NCBI RefSeq assembly: GCF_000698595.1
Contig: NZ_JFHC01000011.1
Location: 62,001-126,000, forward strand
DNA length: 64,000 bases
Origin: Caballeronia glathei
Lineage (GTDB): Bacteria > Pseudomonadota > Gammaproteobacteria > Burkholderiales > Burkholderiaceae
Direction: 5' to 3'
This document shows positions 60,904 through 64,000 of this stretch, one piece after another. How positions within the stretch are numbered: position 1 is the first letter of the stretch; every line of letters begins with the position of its first letter. The position numbers and the translations under genes were made by a program. The notes under the pieces were generated by a model, which saw only the letters and a list, made by a program, of their open reading frames with translations, was not told the DNA's origin and did not search any database.

Positions 60904-61986
60904 TCACGTGCCGAGCGCGCCGAAGAGCGCCAGCGCCTGCGCTTCGAGCGTGCGCGTCAGCTGCGCCGCCGGCACCTCGCGCGCGAGCCGCGCCGCCTGC
61001 CCGGACCACAGATTGGAGAAGTCGCCCGAACCCGTCTGCTCCGACTGCGTCCTGAGCGGCAGGAGCGCGCCGCCGGCAAGCGGGAACTCGGGCGCGTCCG
61101 CGCTGAGCGGCCCGAGTTCGCGGATAGCCCGGTTGACGATGCCGCGCGCCGGACGACCTGTGAAAACGTTCGTGATCGCGGTGGAATCATCGGATGCTTC
61201 ACGCAGGGCCTTCGCGTACGTGGCGGAGAGCTTCACTTCCGGGCAGAACAGATACGCCGTGCCGATCTGCACGGCGGATGCGCCGAGCGCGAACGCCGCG
61301 ACGATCCCGCGCGCATCCGCGATCGCCCCCGCCGCGATCACCGGCACCTTCACGGCGTCGGCGACCTGCGGCACGAGCGCGAACGTGCCGACCTGCGTCG
61401 CGACGTCGTGCGTGAGGAAATTGCCGCGATGCCCGCCCGCTTCGAGACCCATCGCGATGATCGCGTCGCAGCCGTGCGCTTCGAGCCAGCGCGCCTCGGC
61501 CACCGTCGTCGCCGACGAGACGATCTTCGCGCCCGTCGCCTTCACGCGCTCGAGAAGCGCGCGCTCGGGCAGCCCGAAGTGAAAGCTCACCACTTCGGGC
61601 CGCGTCTCTTCGACGAGCGCGCAGTAGTCGTCGTCGAACGGACGCCGGCCGGCGGCGGGCGGCGTGACCTCGGGGTCGAGGCCGAACTCGACGTAGTACG
61701 GCGCGAGCCGGTTGCGCCAGCGCATGTTGCGCACCGCGTCGTGCTGCGGCGGCACATGGCAGAAGAAGTTGAGATTGAGCGGGCGCTTCGTCTTCGCGCG
61801 GATCACGCCGATCGCCTCGCGCGCCTGCTCGGCGCTCATCAGCGCGCACGGCAGCGAGCCGAGGCCGCCCGCCTCGCTCACCGCGACGGCAAGCTCGGGC
61901 GTGCTCGAACCCGCCATGGGAGCCTGGATGATCGGCACGTCGATGCCGAAGAGATCGATGATGCGACGATTCTGCCAAGTGGGCAT
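60904..61986 (-). CDS. Nitronate monooxygenase
   Basis: A 360-residue FMN enzyme that oxidises alkyl nitronates such as propionate 3-nitronate. Seen: TIM-barrel start VPIIQAPMAGSSTPELAVAVSEAGGLGSLP, CHVPP, GLEAGGHRG containing the catalytic His, [37 protein letters not shown] for FMN phosphate binding. Class I-like pattern. GGAGAGAAGCA precedes the ATG at 61986; the 90 in-frame codons upstream are not coding. It is divergent from a LysR-family gene with a 163-base spacer, the classical arrangement for regulator and target. Confidence 0.9.
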   Translation of the reverse strand: MPTWQNRRIIDLFGIDVPIIQAPMAGSSTPELAVAVSEAGGLGSLPCALMSAEQAREAIGVIRAKTKRPLNLNFFCHVPPQHDAVRNMRWRNRLAPYYVEFGLDPEVTPPAAGRRPFDDDYCALVEETRPEVVSFHFGLPERALLERVKATGAKIVSSATTVAEARWLEAHGCDAIIAMGLEAGGHRGNFLTHDVATQVGTFALVPQVADAVKVPVIAAGAIADARGIVAAFALGASAVQIGTAYLFCPEVKLSATYAKALREASDDSTAITNVFTGRPARGIVNRAIRELGPLSADAPEFPLAGGALLPLRTQSEQTGSGDFSNLWSGQAARLAREVPAAQLTRTLEAQALALFGALGT

Positions 61987-62111
61987 TGCTTCTCTCCATC
62001 CGGAATGGTGGGCGGGCGCGGCTCGCCGCGAGCCCGGGTGAGCCATGTGCCGCGCCGTTGGGACGGCTTCCAGCTTAGCAAGGTTGGCGGTACCCTGCGG
62101 CGACTTGATGT

Positions 62112-62124
62112 GATAATCCGTATC
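62112..62124. promoter_or_regulatory. Inverted repeat in the LysR/nitronate monooxygenase spacer
   Basis: GATA-ATCCG-TATC, a 13-base interrupted palindrome with 4-base arms, lies 26 bases before the LysR gene start in an AT-richer patch. It resembles a short T-N11-A type LysR site. Weak but well placed. Confidence 0.35.
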
Positions 62125-62149
62125 TCCGTTTCCGATAGCGAGCCCCGCG

Positions 62150-63034
62150 ATGGACGCACCTGACCTGCGCATATTCGAATGCGTTGCCCGGCATGGCAGC
62201 ATGAACCGCGCGGCGGCGGAACTGCACACGGTGCAGTCGAATGTCACCGCGCGCATCCGGCTGCTCGAGGAAGAACTCGGCGTGCCGCTCTTTCACCGCC
62301 GCCATCGCGGTGTAGAGCTGACGGCCGCCGGGCGCAAGCTCGTTCCGTTCGCGAGGCAGATGGCGCGGCTTCTCGACGACGCGCGCAAGGCCGTCCGGGA
62401 CGACGGCATTCCGAGCGGCCCGCTCGTCGTGGGCACGCTCGAAACCACTGCCGCACTCAGGATGCCTGGCGTGCTCGCATCGTTTTCGCTCGCGTATCCG
62501 CAGGTCGAACTCGTGCTGCGCACGGGCACGAGTGCCGAGCTCGTCGACGAGGTGCTCAAGTACCGGCTCGACGGCGCGTTCGTCGCGGGTCCCGTCGAGC
62601 ATGCGGAACTCTCTGCGCGCACGATGTATCGCGAGGAGATGGTGCTCGTGACCGCGCGCGACATCCGCTCGATCGACGGCCTGCGCGCGGCGCGCAGCGT
62701 GAAGACGATCGTGTTTCGCCGCGGCTGCTCGTATCGCGGACGGCTCGACACCGTGCTCGCGAAGCACGGTGTAGCGGCGAGCACGCCGCTCGAATTCGGC
62801 TCGCTCGATGCGATCATCGGCTGCGTGGCCGCGGGCGTCGGCGTGACGATGCTGCCGAGGGGCGTCGCGATTCAGGCGTCGCGCGAGGGACGCGTCACGC
62901 TGCACGAACTGCACGGCGACGACTCGCACGTGGACACCGTGTTCGTGCAACGCCGGGACGTCCACGCCACGAGCGCGATGAACGCGTTTCTCGCGCTCGC
63001 GCGGCCTCAGATGCCCGCGCTCGCCATTGCCTGA
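62150..63034 (+). CDS. LysR-family transcriptional regulator
   Basis: A 294-residue LTTR. Seen: N-terminal winged helix-turn-helix (about 3-62; LRIFECVARHGSMNRAAAELHTVQSNVTARIRLLEEELGVPLFHRRHRGVELTAAGRKL), linker helix and two-lobed effector domain starting LVVGTLETTAALRMPGVL. A conserved pattern SMNRAAAELHTVQSNVT identifies the recognition helix. It is divergent from the nitronate monooxygenase gene and probably controls it and itself. The effector is unknown. Confidence 0.92.
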   Translation: MDAPDLRIFECVARHGSMNRAAAELHTVQSNVTARIRLLEEELGVPLFHRRHRGVELTAAGRKLVPFARQMARLLDDARKAVRDDGIPSGPLVVGTLETTAALRMPGVLASFSLAYPQVELVLRTGTSAELVDEVLKYRLDGAFVAGPVEHAELSARTMYREEMVLVTARDIRSIDGLRAARSVKTIVFRRGCSYRGRLDTVLAKHGVAASTPLEFGSLDAIIGCVAAGVGVTMLPRGVAIQASREGRVTLHELHGDDSHVDTVFVQRRDVHATSAMNAFLALARPQMPALAIA

Positions 63035-63226
63035 AGCAGCGCGCGCCGCGTCTTGCGCGCGAGAATGCGGCTCGCATCCGCAGGATTCGCAGCCGCGCAC
63101 AGGTGCGCGGCAGGCTGCACACACGTGACCTTCACGTTACGCACGTGCGGCGCCCGATGCTTGCAGCCGCGCGTCCGAACGCTCAATATCACCGCCAGGA
63201 CGGCGAAACACTCAAGGAGACAAGCG

Positions 63227-64000
63227 ATGTTCAATGCCCTGCTGCTCGACAAACAGGACGACCGCACGGTCGCGGCCATTCAGTCGATCGACGAGTCGCG
63301 CCTGTCCGAAGGCGACGTGCTCGTGCGCATCGAATACTCGACGGTCAACTACAAGGACGCGCTCGCGATCACCGGCAAGGGTCCGGTCGTGCGCAAGTTT
63401 CCGATGGTGCCGGGCATCGACTTCGCGGGCGTCGTCGAGGAAAGCGGCCATGCGGACTACAAGCCGGGCGACCGCGTCGTGCTCAACGGCTGGGGCGCGG
63501 GCGAGACGCACTGGGGCGGGCTTGCGCAACTGGCGCGCGTGCCGGGCGGCCATCTGATTCCCCTGCCCGACGGCCTCACCACGCGGCAGGCGATGGCGGT
63601 CGGCACCGCGGGCTACACCGCGATGCTGTGCGTGCAGGCGCTCGAGCGCCACGGCGCGCTCGCCACCGATGGCGACGTGCTCGTGACCGGCGCGAACGGC
63701 GGCGTCGGCAGCTTCGCGATCGCGATACTCGCGAAGCGCGGGCATCGCGTGGTGGCGTCGACGGGACGCATGTCCGAAGAGGCGCGGCTGCGCGAACTGG
63801 GCGCCGCCGACGTGATCGACCGCGCCACGCTCTCCGCGCCGGGCAAGCCGCTGGCGAAGGAGCGCTGGGCGGCGGCCGTCGATTGCGTCGGCAGCCATAC
63901 GCTTGCCAACGTGTGCGCGAGCCTGCGCTACGGCGGCGCCGTGGCCGCGTGCGGGCTCGCGCAGGGCATGGACCTGCCTGCCAGCGTCGCGCCGTTCATC
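63227..64000 (+). CDS. AcuI/YhdH-type MDR oxidoreductase, partial
   Basis: The first 258 residues of a zinc-free medium-chain reductase; the C-terminus is off the right edge (family length about 330). Seen: [72 protein letters not shown], Rossmann site [61 protein letters not shown]. This matches acrylyl-CoA reductase AcuI and E. coli YhdH, which reduce acryloyl-CoA with NADPH. AAGGAG precedes the ATG. 193 bases after the LysR gene; substrate may be acrylyl-CoA or another enoyl. Confidence 0.87.
   Translation, partial: MFNALLLDKQDDRTVAAIQSIDESRLSEGDVLVRIEYSTVNYKDALAITGKGPVVRKFPMVPGIDFAGVVEESGHADYKPGDRVVLNGWGAGETHWGGLAQLARVPGGHLIPLPDGLTTRQAMAVGTAGYTAMLCVQALERHGALATDGDVLVTGANGGVGSFAIAILAKRGHRVVASTGRMSEEARLRELGAADVIDRATLSAPGKPLAKERWAAAVDCVGSHTLANVCASLRYGGAVAACGLAQGMDLPASVAPFI

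Overview
The window is GC-rich, gene-dense chromosomal DNA with the look of a Burkholderiaceae betaproteobacterium (Paraburkholderia, Caballeronia or Burkholderia). This is an inference from the phasin and intracellular PHB depolymerase genes, a small protein resembling the Burkholderia DUF2964 family, an Azoarcus-type 2-aminobenzoyl-CoA operon, strong third-position G/C bias, and frequent ATGA/GTGA stop-start overlaps. I saw no rRNA, tRNA, CRISPR array or intact insertion sequence.

Layout. 1-5700: minus-strand catabolic island with a polyamine/iron-type ABC transporter, a DHDPS-family lyase, an FCD-type GntR regulator and a BKACE (DUF849) enzyme. 5900-9650: small secreted or hypothetical proteins and an OmpR-type two-component system. 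9700-14430: cupin, PHB depolymerase, GST, an FNR-like regulator and a zinc alcohol dehydrogenase. 15000-17660: small stress-type proteins (HPF-like, DUF2964-like), a phasin and a methyltransferase. 17700-22290: a hybrid histidine kinase and a DUF3857/transglutaminase protein. 22480-25960: HPP-CBS, MarR and CLC-CBS genes in one plus-strand run. 26240-30570: lipoprotein GDPD, cytochrome P450 and a flavin-dependent acyl-CoA-dehydrogenase-like enzyme. 30645-38965: an eight-gene operon for CoA-dependent aerobic 2-aminobenzoate degradation, with a near-consensus promoter. 38984-41132: two transglutaminase-like genes and a decayed metallopeptidase gene.

41679-58190 is an exopolysaccharide locus. It holds five glycosyltransferases, a flippase, a Wzc-type tyrosine autokinase, a Wzy-like polymerase, a clan GH-A hydrolase, a degenerate PAP2 phosphatase and a dimethylformamidase-like protein. 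No outer-membrane export protein or initiating sugar-phosphate transferase is present, so those must lie elsewhere. 58696-64000: a small membrane protein, a Tat-exported aldo/keto reductase, DUF1810, nitronate monooxygenase with a divergent LysR regulator, and the start of an AcuI/YhdH-type oxidoreductase cut by the window edge.

The points most worth follow-up are: the exopolysaccharide locus with its dimethylformamidase-like member; an FNR homologue in which the first Fe-S cysteine is histidine; a CLC with an altered anion-binding motif beside an HPP protein; the BKACE/DHDPS/ABC island with a visible GntR-type operator; a 22-bp palindrome with phased repeats in the P450/flavoenzyme intergenic region; and a metallopeptidase gene reduced to its two ends.
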